DNA of 64,000 nucleotides from Sebastes aleutianus (Eukaryota > Chordata > Actinopteri > Perciformes > Sebastidae): contig CAKAKS010000067.1 in the NCBI GenBank assembly GCA_916700875.1, positions 11,745,591 to 11,809,590 of the forward strand. The letters run 5' to 3'. The number at the start of each line of letters is the position of its first letter. The stretch's first letter is position 1. Below are positions 41,601-49,650 of this stretch, piece by piece. A model generated the notes under the pieces. The model did no database searches. It saw nothing but the letters and a program-made list of their open reading frames with translations, and was not told the DNA's origin. The translations under genes and the position numbers were made by a program.

Positions 41601-44600
41601 CAGAACATCTTCTGCAGAACAACATTTGAGTAATTTTAGTGACATATTTAGTGTCACTATTTCATAATGTATGTCAACTTCCAAAAGCGGCCTTTAGTCA
41701 TATTCTTAATCATGTTTACTTGTTCTTTGATCAGATATTGCCTGATTTCAATTATAATTCAATCATGCAGATATAACTTATTTTGTTAAATGTTTCTATA
41801 CAAAAAGTAGCCGATTTGAAGCCTCGAATTCGGCATATTGGCCATCGCCATCTTGGTTTTTGTCCGTCGCCATGTTGGTCTTTCGGCAACGAGAAGTGAC
41901 ATGAGAGGGTTGAGCTAAGTACAACTGAATGCCGAATAAGACATTTTTGGTGACCAAAAAGGTTATGATTATCTTTCATGAACTGAAAACACACTGTGAA
42001 AGGGTTAAAGTTGTAAGACGAAAACACGGACAACGCCGTAGTAGTGACCTGTCAATCATAAGGTATCCCCTCCCTAAAGCATACTGTACCTTGCTTTATG
42101 GACTATTTGACTCTAAATGGGACCATAATTTACTAAATGAACATCATGCTCTATTGAAGAAGACTTGAAACTAGCGATTGAGACCATAAACTCATGTTTA
42201 CAATGTTTACTGAGGTAATAAATCAAGTGAGAAGTAGGGTCATTTTCTCATAGACTTCTATACAATCAGACTTCTTTTTGAAACCAGAGGAGTCCCCCTG
42301 CTTGCTATTAGGAAGAATGCAGGTTTAAGGCAGTTCTGCGTCTCCCGTGTGCCAAGCATGTAAGAGAACTACGGTGGTCGACGCGTAAACGCGAAAGGCC
42401 CTATCTAGAATCAGTGTCCGTTCTGGGCTACTGTAGAAACATGGCGGCGGGCTCCATGAAGAGGACCGCTCTGTATGTAGATATAAACGGCTCATTCTAA
42501 GGTAACGAAAACACAACAGAGTAAACATACTTATTAATATTATATTCCATTTCTGCCAATGGATCCCCCTAAATATTACACACTGTTCCTTTAAGACCCA
42601 GTTTTATGTCTCAGGCAAAAACCTTGGACCAGTTTTCTAAAGTTTTGCATATTTTGCTAAAATCTCTCGTGGTGGAAATGACTGTGTCAGGAGATCCGCT
42701 TGAACTCAAGGAATGTGTTAATGTCAAATATTTTGAACGCGCTACACACGGCTGGAGGAGCTACCAACATCTGGCCATTGGGTATAATTTTTATTGCCTG
42801 ATGAGTGAGTGAGATTAGGAACCTGTCTGGAAAATGTTGGATCTGAGAACCAGATACATTAGAAGAAAAGGAAATCAGCAGACCCATTTGGAGACTGATT
42901 TTCTTGGATTTAGACCAAGTTATTATGTGTAGTTTTGTGCCGAGTGAAACAAAAGGGCACTGAGATGCTGATAAGGTTACAAAGTCAGCCGACTGGTCAG
43001 GAACACCCAGGATGCTGTGGTTTCACTTCCCATCTACCCCACTGCTGTTATAACATAACTAAAAATGAAGGCAGCAGCCAAAAATACGCTTGTTTCTGGG
43101 AAATGAGGTGCGGCCTTCTTTTAACCTTGTGGATTATTACAGCCAAGAAAAATACTGTATTTAAAGAAAATATTCTTTATGCAATAATTGGGAGAATATA
43201 CATCACTGATGTGCCATAAGGGATATGAACCAGTGAAGGTGGTCCTTTACAGTAAGTTCACAGCTGGAAGTCACTTGATACTCACCGAACCTCTTGTAAC
43301 CAAAGGACTGAACCTCCTCCTCATCAGCAAAGTCGTCTGGAGGGAGAACACAGAAACAAAAGAACTGATTACCAATTAAAGAATGAAGCTAGTCATAATG
43401 CATTGAGACTGGGACAATACTTCATATTATTACATCTACTGTAAATAATTAAAATTCGTAGTGATGTGGAAAACTTGTTCTTCAGGTCAATCTTTACTTA
43501 GATGAATAAAATAATAACTCAATGAAGCTCCTTACTTGAATATATATGTTTATTACAACACAAATCTTATAGGATACGTGCAACATGTTCTCATCCCAAC
43601 TCATCCCAAACTGACGCTTTGTCAGACTGCTTGGCATCACTTTTCACTCGCAGTAAACACGTGGTCAACGTTGTGAATTAAACATAAACACTTGCTTAGG
43701 TTTAGGCAACAAAACCACTTAGTTAGGTTTAGGAAAAAACATCATGGTTGGGCTTAAAATTACTACGTTTGTAAAGTGAAAGCAAAACTTAATGATGTGA
43801 GCACGGGACGCAAACAGCTGTTTGTAAAGTGAAAGTGAAACTTAACACACGGGACATGAACAGCGGTCTCCTGGATGAAAGTCAGTTTGTTTGTTGGACT
43901 CATCCACCACCCCTTCCACACGCCCTATGTGTGTTTTTTCGCTCTTTAAACTATGTCACCACACTCCCTGACCACTTTTCTCTGAGCGTTTAACATTGAA
44001 GTAGATGGGTTTACATTGTAGTTACTTGAAACCCTGGCGCGTCTCATACCGTCTGTATTTGACGCCCTGAGAATGAGAACGGGGTGATATGTGACACAGA
44101 ATCACATATAATCACGCAACCTTGGAGGGGGCAAAACAACCTTGGGTAACCCTTGGTCCAGACTCTTTACCTTGGGAGTCGGGAACATCTACAAGGTCCT
44201 CATCTTATCTTAACCTCCAGATAGCCTGAGCAAATCCTCTCAACATAAAGCATGCCTAGGGTGAAGGATATTAAAAAGGCCTCTTACGTCAACTACCATG
44301 AAAGCATCATTTTTCTACAACACTTAAGACACAAAAGATCTGAAGTCAAGCTCCACTTGCAAGCTTTGTTCCAGAGCTTTCGCTGTCGCCATCAGCAGAT
44401 AGAGTTTAGTCAATTTTCTGCAAACTCAGCAAATTGCTTCGGCTGATGAAGACTGTGAAATGCAGTTGAAAGCTCCAGTAAAAGCTGCTAAGTGGAATGT
44501 GAGCAATGTTTTCTCCAAGGTCAAGGATGAACTTTCACAATCAATTTCAATCCATTTTTCAAAGCTTACATATGGCCTCAATGATACAACACTGTCTTCA

Positions 44601-47600
44601 TCCCTGTGTTACAGGCCACTGAAGCAGTTCTTTGTGCAGTGCTTATTATTAAACAGAAAAATACACCCTGTCTCGCTCAGATTAGCTCAGCTCTTTTAAG
44701 TAAACTCTCCTTTTCTCTCACTTTGTGGGATTACTCCCATCTCCCATGACCTGACAGGCCCTGAGCGTCGCCTCCTTTCAAGCAGCTCTTTCGCCTGTGT
44801 GGGAAAGTACTCTGCCAGCTTCAAAGCTTTTTTTTTCTGTGTCATCATCCATGGCCAGTGAAAATAAAGAAACACCACATGTCCCATACATCTTCGGAAA
44901 AAATAATCTCTTCATCTAAAATGCCAAAAGCAGTGAGGTGTTGTGATATGAGCCGAATGCTGATGGGATATCGTCTTGTTTGTGATGTATTGAAGTCTCT
45001 TCCTGAGTTTAATATGTAGGAATGTTCAGAAATGATTGTTAAACGCAAGAAATCACAGTGAATTTTGAGCAGACGTCTCATGATGGAGAGCAGAGCGAGT
45101 TAAGAGGTGACGAGAACAATCCAAACAGTTGTAAATAATCTGAAACCACATCTTAGTTGAGGAATTTGCCTTTCCCAATACCCCCAATACTCTGTTTCCT
45201 GTTTGGGTTCCTCAGCAACATGATTGTGTCCCATTACAACGGTAATGTTACCGTAAGTATGTTTGGCTCTTCAAGAGCCATTCGGGGAAATGGAGTTCAG
45301 CGCATATTGCCCATGGGGTTTCAAACTGAGCGGATTTGAAAATAGATATGTGAGTCAAATTCTGTGTAATTTATATTTTGGGATGAATATTGCTGCATGG
45401 GGCCATGATTCTTGAGAAGGATTGCTCAACTTCACAGGAACAGATCCCAGCAGTGAGAACTGATTTGGTGTTTTTGCAGGTCAAAAGGTGTCTCGGCATC
45501 GTGGTTAAATCTGGGCTCCATCTGGTAGGAAAGTGAACAGCGTTTATACGTCTAAATTGGACGTAACTCTTGGTTAAACAGCATTTTAATGACTATACTT
45601 CAAGATATAGTTAGCACCTGCTTCACATTGGAATATAGTCATTTGAAATGATTTTGAAACAATCGTTATAATATGTAGAACTCTCATTGACCAAATTGAG
45701 CTCAGCTTTAACCTCGACATCTGTTGGCCTGCAAATACGTGCTCACTGGGATTGATGACATACTACAATATGTCAATATTTTAGGGCTGTCAAAGTTAAT
45801 GCGATAACGCATTAACACAAAATTGTTTTTAAAGCTAGAGTGAAGATACTGGCATCATATGAAACTCATGGTCACGGTTGCTAACAAGTGGCTAAATGAG
45901 GCTACTAAACGTCATCACGCCGACTCGGCCGCCTTTACAGCCTCGTTGAGGCTCGTATGCTCGTGCTCATGCGACCGTGATGTAGTTCGTTTATAGCTTA
46001 ACGTCAGCTTTTTACTTCTGGTGATTGCATTTACACTTCAAAAATCATAAAAGCGGTGTTCATTTGTGAAGAATTATCTTGCTGAACAAAATGTGTAAGT
46101 ATCATTAACTTGTGTTTGCCACAGAGCTTATTTTCTGCAACAATCCAAAACCCAATGGAAAAATCCCATTGGCTTTTTGTTGAGGGAACCCAGAGTGATG
46201 TTAACTTCCTGGTTGGCCTACAAAAAGACATCATCCCTGGAGCTCTCTATAAAGATGTCTACAGTGCTGTCCAATTCTTATAAAACAAAACAAAGAGCTA
46301 GAAAAACACTTAGCAAAAAATGGAGAATAAATCAAATACACAAAACAAATCAAAGCTCCCTACTACCATCCTCCAAAACAAAGACATAATGGTGTTTACT
46401 GCCTCTCACTGCAACTACAGTAGCAACAGGAAGTGGCCAACATGGTAGTCACATCACAGATTTACTGTCAAGAGCTGAGAGTCGTTCATATTCATGCCCA
46501 CAATGCAGAGCTTTGTGTTAGTATTCTAGGATGGACCACGAGGTAGCAGGAGTCATGTAGCGTTTATACAATGTAATAAAGGACCAGAGCTGTCTGACCT
46601 ACTAAGAGCCTTTGTGAGTGGGTGAGAATAACATGATGCACCATGTTCATTTAGATGAATATAAATATTAGTTCAATATATATCAATAATCTAAATCTGT
46701 AAAGTAAATAGCAACTAATGTTGTCAAATAAATGCAATATTGGTTTCCACAATGTAGTGCAGTAAAAGTAAATATAGAAGTAGCATAAAATGGAAATACT
46801 CAAGTAAAGTATCTCAAAATTGTACTTTAAGCTGCAGTGGGTAGAAATGGAGCAAATATGATTAAAACAAAGTTATTTTTATAAAACGGTCACTATATCC
46901 GGACAGTAGAGCATGAGACAGTTCATCTGCAAAAAAACATGTGTGTCTGTGTCCTCCGGTGCTCCTAATGGCATCTGCAAGATTTCACAGACCGGAGGAA
47001 AACAACCAATCAGAGCCGAGCTGGAACCTGCCGTCTCTGAGCAGCTGTCAATCACTTGCGAACTCCGATCAAACAGTCAAACTAGGCAGTGCTGATCAAA
47101 TATGAATCAATATTCTGTTACTGTAATGCTTATTTCTCTCTTCAAATGTTTTCTGAAACAACCTGTAGTGTACTGTTTAGCTGTAAAATTAGAAAGTTTG
47201 TGACCCGGCAGCCATGTTGACATCTGTTGAGGAAACACCAAGAACCGCCCACGAGCCGGAGCACAGCCAATAGAGCCATGACAAAGTGCCAAATACATTC
47301 CAGCCTACTGCAGGTTTAAGTACAGTAGCCTTCTTGAGTAAATATACTTAGTTACATTCAACCACTGCCAAAACATCGGGTCAACATCTGGGCAAACTTA
47401 AAAATAAACCTTTATTTAGATTCATGAGTTGTTACCCAATGACCACCATGACTCATGCTCAACTTTGGGTCTGTTATATGTGTTGTAATGTGTTAATTGG
47501 ATTAAGGGTGCGGGGTGAGAGGAGTTATAGCCCAACCACAATAAAGCCCTTCATTCACAGGAATTAAGCCTGATTCCTTCAGTGTGTTTTATGTCATTAA

Positions 47601-48045
47601 AACAAACTTTTGATCAAAGCCTTCAAGCGCAACATTAAAAAATGAAAAGAAAGCACTTTAACAGCGCAAATAATGTTCTATTTTATTACTAACCCAAAGT
47701 GACTTGCTCTCTTGGGTGGAGCTATATAATCCTGTGATTTTGGCTCTCTGTTGTGAATAGTTGAGTTAGTGTAGGTTAGTGTTTGATGTGCAGCAGCAGC
47801 AGCAGCAGCAGCAGCAGCCAGATGCAAAACAATCCCAAGCAGAGTCCCCTAATTGAATCCAGATGTTAGACGCGAGTAGGAGCCCACGCATTCCTCCTCG
47901 TCTCAGACTGAGAGAAAAAGAGGCAGAAAAGTGACAAAAGAGAGTGAAAGAGAGGAATGCTGCACGAATAGATCATCAACGAAACTGGTGCGCTTCAGCT
48001 TATTTTCTGTTTTTCCTGCAGCCTCTGAGTGAGCCTACCTTTCAT
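8491..48045 (-). CDS. colec12: colec12, collectin-12 (scavenger receptor A4), complete coding region in nine exons
   Basis: Type II membrane receptor that in mammals binds galactose-type glycans, oxidised lipoprotein and microbes at the cell surface. Coding exons on the minus strand, in order: 48045-48039, 43336-43286, 18381-18259, 12877-12791, 12645-11602, 10749-10117, 10005-9863, 9731-9622, 8638-8491. All borders are GT-AG and the phases agree (total 2,346 nt, 781 codons plus TAG; human about 742). Domains: cytoplasmic tail 1-35 with YKRF (16-19), a YxxPhi-type internalisation motif, and a CTKC pair (27-30); membrane segment about 36-59; coiled-coil stalk about 60-437; collagen-like 438-575; proline-rich linker 576-648; C-type lectin domain 649-781. 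The start codon lies in context ACAATGA with an in-frame TAA four codons upstream. Recognition rests on near-identity to COLEC12 in the tail and membrane exons and on the domain order. Neighbours clul1 and yes1 are the syntenic partners of COLEC12. Confidence 0.95.
8667..9404. mobile_element. long fold-back (hairpin) TTAA-ended element in the last colec12 intron
   Basis: The ends TTAAAGGGGTACAAC and GTTGTTCCCCTTTAA face each other. The two arms (about 8,690-9,050 and 9,060-9,390) are near-complete inverted copies: GTACGCGCATATTGTGAGG against CCTCGCAATATGCGCGTAC, and CAGTAACTACCTGTCAG against CTGACAGGTAGTTACTG. 738 bp, no open frame of note. Its left end is 28 bp from the last-exon acceptor. 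Confidence 0.88.
9417..9492. repeat. (AT)n microsatellite, palindromic
   Basis: Alternating TATATA interrupted by GG and CC so that the whole can self-pair. It lies in the intron between the last two colec12 exons. Confidence 0.9.
9622..9731 (-). CDS. colec12: colec12 coding exon 8 (lectin domain, middle)
   Basis: This 110-nt exon encodes IFVRNAIAGKGYFWLGLTDK and then AEENVWRWVDGTLPAF. It contains the WLGL core motif and the WxWxDG element of C-type lectin domains. Acceptor TCCATAG, donor GTGAGT. The next intron carries a long fold-back element. Confidence 0.94.
9863..10005 (-). CDS. colec12: colec12 coding exon 7 (lectin domain, first part)
   Basis: This 143-nt exon encodes GCPPEFRRFGDSCYYFSSGS through to NDNEEQ, the first strands and helix of a long-form C-type lectin domain. 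Cys650, Cys661 and Cys680 sit at the expected places. Acceptor GATTGCAG, donor GTAAAT. Confidence 0.94.
10117..10749 (-). CDS. colec12: colec12 coding exon 6 (collagen-like domain and Pro-rich linker)
   Basis: This 633-nt exon encodes 46 consecutive Gly-X-Y triplets (residues 438-575) and then about 73 residues very rich in Pro, Ala and Lys (576-648; PPPPPNAPPPPKAPPSPKAP is typical). Basic GxK/GxR triplets such as GQKGDKGDKG could serve as the scavenger-receptor ligand surface (inference from the family). In mammals only a short non-collagen spacer precedes the lectin domain, so the linker looks expanded here. Acceptor GTTTCAG, donor GTGAGT. Confidence 0.95.
10881..11190 (-). mobile_element. 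retrotransposon 3' tail, reverse orientation
   Basis: TAAGATAAGATAAGATGAAC followed by CTTTATTAATCCCCGGAGGG is the common teleost LINE-type tail with a short pentamer repeat. In the colec12 intron between exons 5 and 6. Family not certain. Confidence 0.55.
11602..12645 (-). CDS. colec12: colec12 coding exon 5 (coiled-coil stalk)
   Basis: A single 1,044-nt exon encodes residues 90-437, the extracellular heptad-rich stalk that trimerises the receptor. It is rich in Leu, Gln, Ser and Asp with many NxS/T sequons (for example NATS, NRTL, NITQ, NNSA, NVSF). The end, VIMEEMKLVDSKHTQLITNF, is nearly invariant with the mammalian protein and runs into the collagen domain at TILQG. Acceptor TTTCCAG, donor GTAAGA. 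Antisense open frames over this exon are shadows. Confidence 0.95.
12791..12877 (-). CDS. colec12: colec12 coding exon 4 (start of stalk)
   Basis: This 87-nt exon encodes VVQRMDNVTEGMQNYGGKIN and then AVETDLKKLG. It includes an N-glycosylation sequon (NVT) directly outside the membrane. Acceptor TTGTCAG, donor GTAAGT. It aligns with the VVEKMDNVT segment of mammalian COLEC12. Confidence 0.93.
13044..14430. mobile_element. hAT-like element with a second element nested inside
   Basis: The right end reads TTAATCAATAATGAAAACAA and TTAGTTGCAGCCCTAG; the left end AGAGCTGCAAAGATTAATCA is its degenerate inverse. The same family is intact at 62463-62792. The interior 13131-14205 is a different element with facing ends TTACAGTTTTTCTCA and TGAGAAAAACTGTAA. 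In colec12 intron 3. Confidence 0.7.
14431..15675. other. colec12 intron 3, no gene recognised
   Basis: It holds short tetranucleotide runs (GATA/GACA near 14,440-14,475). No exon, RNA gene or clear repeat family noticed. Confidence 0.45.
15676..16208 (+). mobile_element. TTAA-ended element, family A, copy 2
   Basis: Shares TTACAGCTAAACAGTACACT, TTGATCAGCACTGCCTAGTT and CTGATTGGTTGTTTTCCTCC with the copies near 1.1, 46.8 and 48.9 kb. It ends CTACCCACAGCAGCTTTAA. The left limit is uncertain. Confidence 0.7.
16209..18258. other. colec12 intron 3, repeat remnants
   Basis: 17,285-17,640 carries the GCTAATGCTAAC-rich dispersed repeat also seen at 23.6-23.9 and 24.9-25.9 kb. 17,915-18,225 has GGTATCGTGACATCCCTAG at one edge and CAGTATCGCAGGTACCG at the other, the remains of a short inverted-repeat element ending 34 bp from exon 3. 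No gene seen. Confidence 0.45.
18259..18381 (-). CDS. colec12: colec12 coding exon 3 (membrane segment)
   Basis: This 123-nt exon encodes IQEGTECTKCKNDWALRAA, a hydrophobic span of about 23 residues, and GYK. The juxtamembrane CTKC cysteines are candidates for acylation (inference). Acceptor TTGCAG and donor GTAAGT are both canonical. The residues closely match the COLEC12 transmembrane exon. Confidence 0.95.
19465..19960. mobile_element. hAT-like element ends (GGGCTGTYAA family)
   Basis: GACTGTCAAAGTTAGCGCGA at the left and AAGGGCTGTTAATCGATTAA with CACGATTAATCGC at about 19,832 are the known teleost hAT termini. Another terminus, AGGGCTGTCAAAGTTAATGC, lies at 45,784. 18,382-19,464 shows no recognised feature. 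Confidence 0.6.
21180..21995 (-). repeat. dispersed repeat family D, copy 1
   Basis: Contains CTGAAAACACACTGTGAAAGG, TTTACTAAATGAACATCATG and CAACCAGAGGAGTCGCCCCC, also found at 32.8-33.5 kb (opposite orientation) and 41.8-42.3 kb. Open frames over it read KTHCERVKV-type peptides in all copies but have no start, domain or intact frame. Confidence 0.75.
22784..22903. repeat. two adjacent hairpins in colec12 intron 2
   Basis: Hairpin 1, 22784-22869: CTAGGGAGTCATGAAA pairs with TTTCATGACTCCCTAG, with AAGAAAACCAA/TTGGTTTTCTT nearer the loop. Hairpin 2, 22869-22903: GATTTTAAGACTCTA and TAGAGTCTTAAAATC, perfect 15-bp arms with a 5-nt loop. Confidence 0.9.
24930..25900. mobile_element. TGCTAAC-rich repeat interrupted by a P-like element with a THAP fragment
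   Basis: The outer repeat (GAGCTAAATGCTAACATCAGC ... GCTAACATGCTGATTTTCAA) is split at about 25,000 and resumes at about 25,645. The insert has facing CCCCTTTTGGGGG and CCCCCAAAAGGGGG near its ends. It carries an ATG at 25147 reading MPKSCCVLVCTNNKSTNNLF then stop, which looks like the start of a THAP zinc finger, the DNA-binding domain of P-element transposases. Confidence 0.5.
27003..27500. repeat. dispersed repeat with TGACCTTTGACCACC units
   Basis: CATTGACCTTTGACCACCAG and CCTTGACCTGTGACCACCAA recur with CCAAGTGGATGTTTGTGCCA-type spacers. The flanking CGCCTCATGG and CCGGCACGGAGGCATAA suggest the edges. Common in teleost introns. No protein. Confidence 0.65.
27867..28652. mobile_element. 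TTAA-ended MITE, family B, copy 2
   Basis: The left end is TTAAAGGGAGTGTTTGTAAG, the right AGTTACAAACAGTCCCTTTAA-like. The interior (TGGAGGAGCTGCAGCATTTA, TTCTGCACAAACATCCACTG) is the inverse of copy 1 at 3.76-4.45 kb. 786 bp, no transposase; open frames inside are incidental. Confidence 0.85.
28653..32804. other. colec12 intron 2, no gene recognised
   Basis: 30,490-30,905 (ending TGTTGCTCGTAGTGTGAACG) and 31,265-31,540 (AAGCCAAAATGGCTCGACTG) look like further dispersed repeats by their style, but no second copy is present in this window. The remainder appears to be unique intron sequence. Confidence 0.4.
32805..33520 (+). repeat. dispersed repeat family D, copy 2
   Basis: Begins CCTTAAACCTGCATTCTTTC and ends near GAACTTGAGGCTTCAAAACG. 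Same family as 21.2 and 41.8 kb, opposite orientation. Confidence 0.75.
33862..34280. repeat. dispersed repeat family E, copy 1
   Basis: GGTTTAGGCAACAAAACC, AAAAAACATCATGGTTTGGC and GGGACACCAACAGCGGTCTC are shared with 43.6-44.1 kb and with the element nested at 39.46-40.12 kb. Confidence 0.75.
34281..35862. other. colec12 intron 2, no feature recognised
   Basis: No exon, RNA gene or repeat family with another copy in this window was seen. Confidence 0.4.
35863..36544. mobile_element. inverted-repeat element family C, copy 1
   Basis: Begins AGACTGTATATAAAGATGGA and ends TTCTTTATATACAGCC. The interior CACGTCAAATACATTTTTCC and GCTGCGGCCGTGCTCGGTTC recurs, inverted, at 52.32-52.86 kb. Non-coding. 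Confidence 0.75.
36545..39152. other. colec12 intron 2, no gene recognised
   Basis: A somewhat GC-rich patch at 38,095-38,360 is open on both strands but has no recognisable protein. Nothing else supported. Confidence 0.4.
39153..40424. mobile_element. element F (GCTTAGCTTAGC family) interrupted by a nested element
   Basis: The left arm GAAAGCAATAGTTCAACATT to CTAGCTTAGCTTAGCATTAA and the right arm (AGCTAGGCTAATTGTCTCC to ATGTAAAACTATTCCTTTAA) are inverted copies. The break at 39,455/40,124 falls within a TTTTAGG/TTTTATGG stretch, and the insert 39456-40123 has its own inverted ends. Confidence 0.75.
39456..40123. mobile_element. nested element with about 70-bp inverted repeats
   Basis: Left end CCCTGTCTCCTTTAAAATTA; the right end is the inverse of CCCTGTCTCCTGAAAATTAC. 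The similarity continues about 70 bp (CATTCC...ACGTTTCAAGGGAAAC). It contains the GGTTTAGGCAACAAAAC core of family E. Confidence 0.75.
40425..41815. other. colec12 intron 2, no feature recognised
   Basis: Short (CA)n at about 40,801-40,814. No exon or repeat family identified. Confidence 0.4.
41816..42335 (-). repeat. dispersed repeat family D, copy 3
   Basis: Contains TTGAAGCCTCGAATTCGGCA at the left and AGAATGCAGGTTTAAGGCAG at the right, in the same orientation as the 21.2-kb copy. 42,336-43,285 has no recognised feature. Confidence 0.75.
43286..43336 (-). CDS. colec12: colec12 coding exon 2 (cytoplasmic tail)
   Basis: This 51-nt exon has acceptor CCCTCCAG and donor GTGAGT. It encodes DDFADEEEVQSFGYKRFG, an acidic stretch followed by YKRF, which fits the YxxPhi endocytic signal. 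The residues are almost identical to mammalian COLEC12. It is separated from exon 3 by an intron of about 24.9 kb. Confidence 0.94.
43590..44095. repeat. dispersed repeat family E, copy 2
   Basis: Shares GACGCTTTGTCAG, GGTTTAGGCAACAAAACCAC and GAATGAGAACGGG with the 33.9-kb copy. In colec12 intron 1, about 250 bp from exon 2. Confidence 0.75.
44096..46660. other. colec12 intron 1, mostly unrecognised
   Basis: A hAT-like terminus AGGGCTGTCAAAGTTAATGC lies at 45,784 followed by about 120 bp of that family; the rest shows no supported feature. Confidence 0.4.
46661..47319 (-). mobile_element. family A element (46827-47319) with flanking repeat, copy 3
   Basis: TTAAGCTGCAGTGGGTAG at the left and CCTACTGCAGGTTTAA at the right are facing ends. 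The element splits a host repeat (CTCAAGTAAAGTA ... CTTGAGTAAATATACTTAGT). 46,661-47,093 is duplicated at 48,729-49,160. Confidence 0.75.
47791..47817. repeat. (CAG)9 trinucleotide repeat in colec12 intron 1
   Basis: Nine perfect CAG units on the plus strand (CTG in the colec12 transcript), about 220 bp downstream of the exon 1 donor. Confidence 0.95.
48039..48045 (-). CDS. colec12: colec12 coding exon 1 (start codon)
   Basis: The exon contributes ATGAAAG (Met-Lys and the first base of Asp) followed by the donor GTAGGC (plus-strand 48033-48038). It joins in frame to exon 2 to give MKDDFADEEE, matching the known COLEC12 N terminus. An in-frame TAA lies just upstream and A at -3 gives a fair Kozak context. 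The 5' UTR continues to higher coordinates, probably within about 48.05-48.6 kb; its cap site cannot be read from the sequence. Confidence 0.88.
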
Positions 48046-48571
48046 TGTGCTTTACAGGACTCTGAAGCTGAAGTGAAGCTGTTGTCTGAAGTCACATCCA
48101 CAGCATCGCAATGGCATTTGCCCAAAAAGCTCCCTTTGAGCGCACAGCACCGTGGGATCAGCGTGTATCCAAAATATCCACTTGTGTGTTGGAGTATAGC
48201 AAGAAATGAGAAATCACAGCTCCATCCGTGACTCTTCACACCGGGATGATCTCCTGCAGAACTCCTGCAGGTAACTTCAGGCTCAGCACCTCAGCAGCTG
48301 CTGCAAAACTTTATTGCAAGTCGGAGTTACAAGAGCAAGAGAGATCTTCTTATCTAGCTGGTAGTTTTGGAGAGATGCTGAGGTGAGGCTGTTTGTATCC
48401 AGGTCCAGCTCAGCTCTCTGGTGGTACCTTCAGCAGCAGCAGCAGCGACCGGAGAGGAACTCAACAAGTGAAGGAATCCAAACGTGAGAGGAAGTGGTGC
48501 GCCTGGAGGGCTGCTGCTCGGAGAAACCACGTGTTCCCACATCTGTACGCACCGTCTGCTCCCCTGATTGC

Positions 48572-48575
<4 letters not shown>

Positions 48576-48618
<43 letters not shown>
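48576..48618. repeat. (GT)n microsatellite upstream of colec12
   Basis: About 21 GT units followed by a T-rich run, roughly 530 bp upstream of the colec12 start codon. The stretch 48,046-48,575 probably contains the colec12 5' UTR and promoter; no TATA box could be assigned. Confidence 0.9.
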
Positions 48619-48619
<1 letters not shown>

Positions 48620-48728
48620 GCCTTTTTTTTTTATTGATGCATTAATGTGTTCATCACTTTAATGCTGCAGCTGGTAAAAGGTGGAGCAAATTTCAACTAC
48701 TTTACATACTGCTGGGTAGCTTAACCTA

Positions 48729-49165
48729 TAATAATACACCATAAATATTAGTTGACTATATATTAATAATCTAAATCTGTAAAGTAAATAGCAACTAATG
48801 TTGTCAAATATATGCAATATTGGGTTCCAAAATGTAATGCAGTAGAAATAGAAGTAGCAAAAAAATGGAAATACTCAAGTAAAGTAAAAGTATCTCAAAA
48901 TTGTACTTTAAGCTGCAGTGGGTAGAAAATGGAGCAAATATGATTAAAAAATGTTATTTTTCTAAAACGGTCACTATATCCTGACCGTAGTGCATGAGAC
49001 AGGTAATCTGCAAAAAAATCATGCGTGTCTGTGTCCTCTGGTGCTCCTAATGGCATCTGCAAGATTTCACAAACTGGAGGGAAACAACCAATCAGAGCCC
49101 AGCTGGAGCCTGCCGTCTCTGAGCAGCTGTCAATCACTTGTAAACTCCGATCAAACGGTCAAATT
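48729..49165 (-). repeat. family A copy 4 with flank, truncated
   Basis: Colinear with 46,661-47,093 (AAATAGCAACTAATGTTGTC, TACTCAAGTAAAGTA, TTTAAGCTGCAGTGGGTAG, AATCAGAGCC) but cut off at about 49,165. Confidence 0.8.
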
Positions 49166-49325
49166 ATATAAGTATATTGCGCACAATTACGCTGGTTAGC
49201 ACCAGTAACAGTGTAGGATAACACTGTTTGGATTTGTAGCATATCAACGAGGTATAACTAAGAAACATGTGCAACAGTTGGGGTTTTGGATGTCAAAATA
49301 AAAGCCCAGTGTTTTGATGTATATA

Positions 49326-49571
49326 TCATCCAATCCATCCAACAGTTATGCAACAACACACAAATGCCAAAGTACATACACATAAGGCAAATAGCAACGC
49401 TAGTGTGCTCACAGTGTCAACAATATTAAAGTATGCAGCTGATCCATATACCAATAAGACACCAAACAGGTCTGCATAATAACTCCAATAACCTGGTTCC
49501 ATATTCTTTACAGTAGTCATGACAGCATCATGTATAACTTTAGATATGGTGCCTTCATATGGCTTCAACAT
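49326..49571 (-). CDS. small membrane-protein-like open frame, unrecognised
   Basis: 81 codons starting at an ATG two codons after an in-frame TGA. Two hydrophobic spans are visible, about residues 29-48 (WSYYADLFGVLLVYGSAAYF) and about 53-78 (TVSTLALLFALCVCTLAFVC). I do not recognise the family. It sits between colec12 and clul1, beside repeats, so it may be a repeat-derived remnant or chance; no splice sites or poly(A) signal support it directly. Confidence 0.15.
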   Translation of the reverse strand: MLKPYEGTISKVIHDAVMTTVKNMEPGYWSYYADLFGVLLVYGSAAYFNIVDTVSTLALLFALCVCTLAFVCCCITVGWIG

Positions 49572-49650
49572 GGGAAGTCATGTACACAATGTGCATGGCG
49601 TTCAAGTGGTTCAAGCGGTTATATTAATGTTACTATTCCCCGGAGGTGGG

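Noticed and set aside
41929..42168. Frame reading KTHCERVKVVRRKHG
   Set aside because: The same peptide type occurs in three dispersed repeat copies (21.6, 33.3 and 42.0 kb), each broken differently; a repeat, not a gene.
48393..48662. 89-codon plus-strand frame ending in a Cys-Val run
   Set aside because: The Cys-Val run is just the (GT)n microsatellite, and the rest is antisense to the probable colec12 5' UTR.
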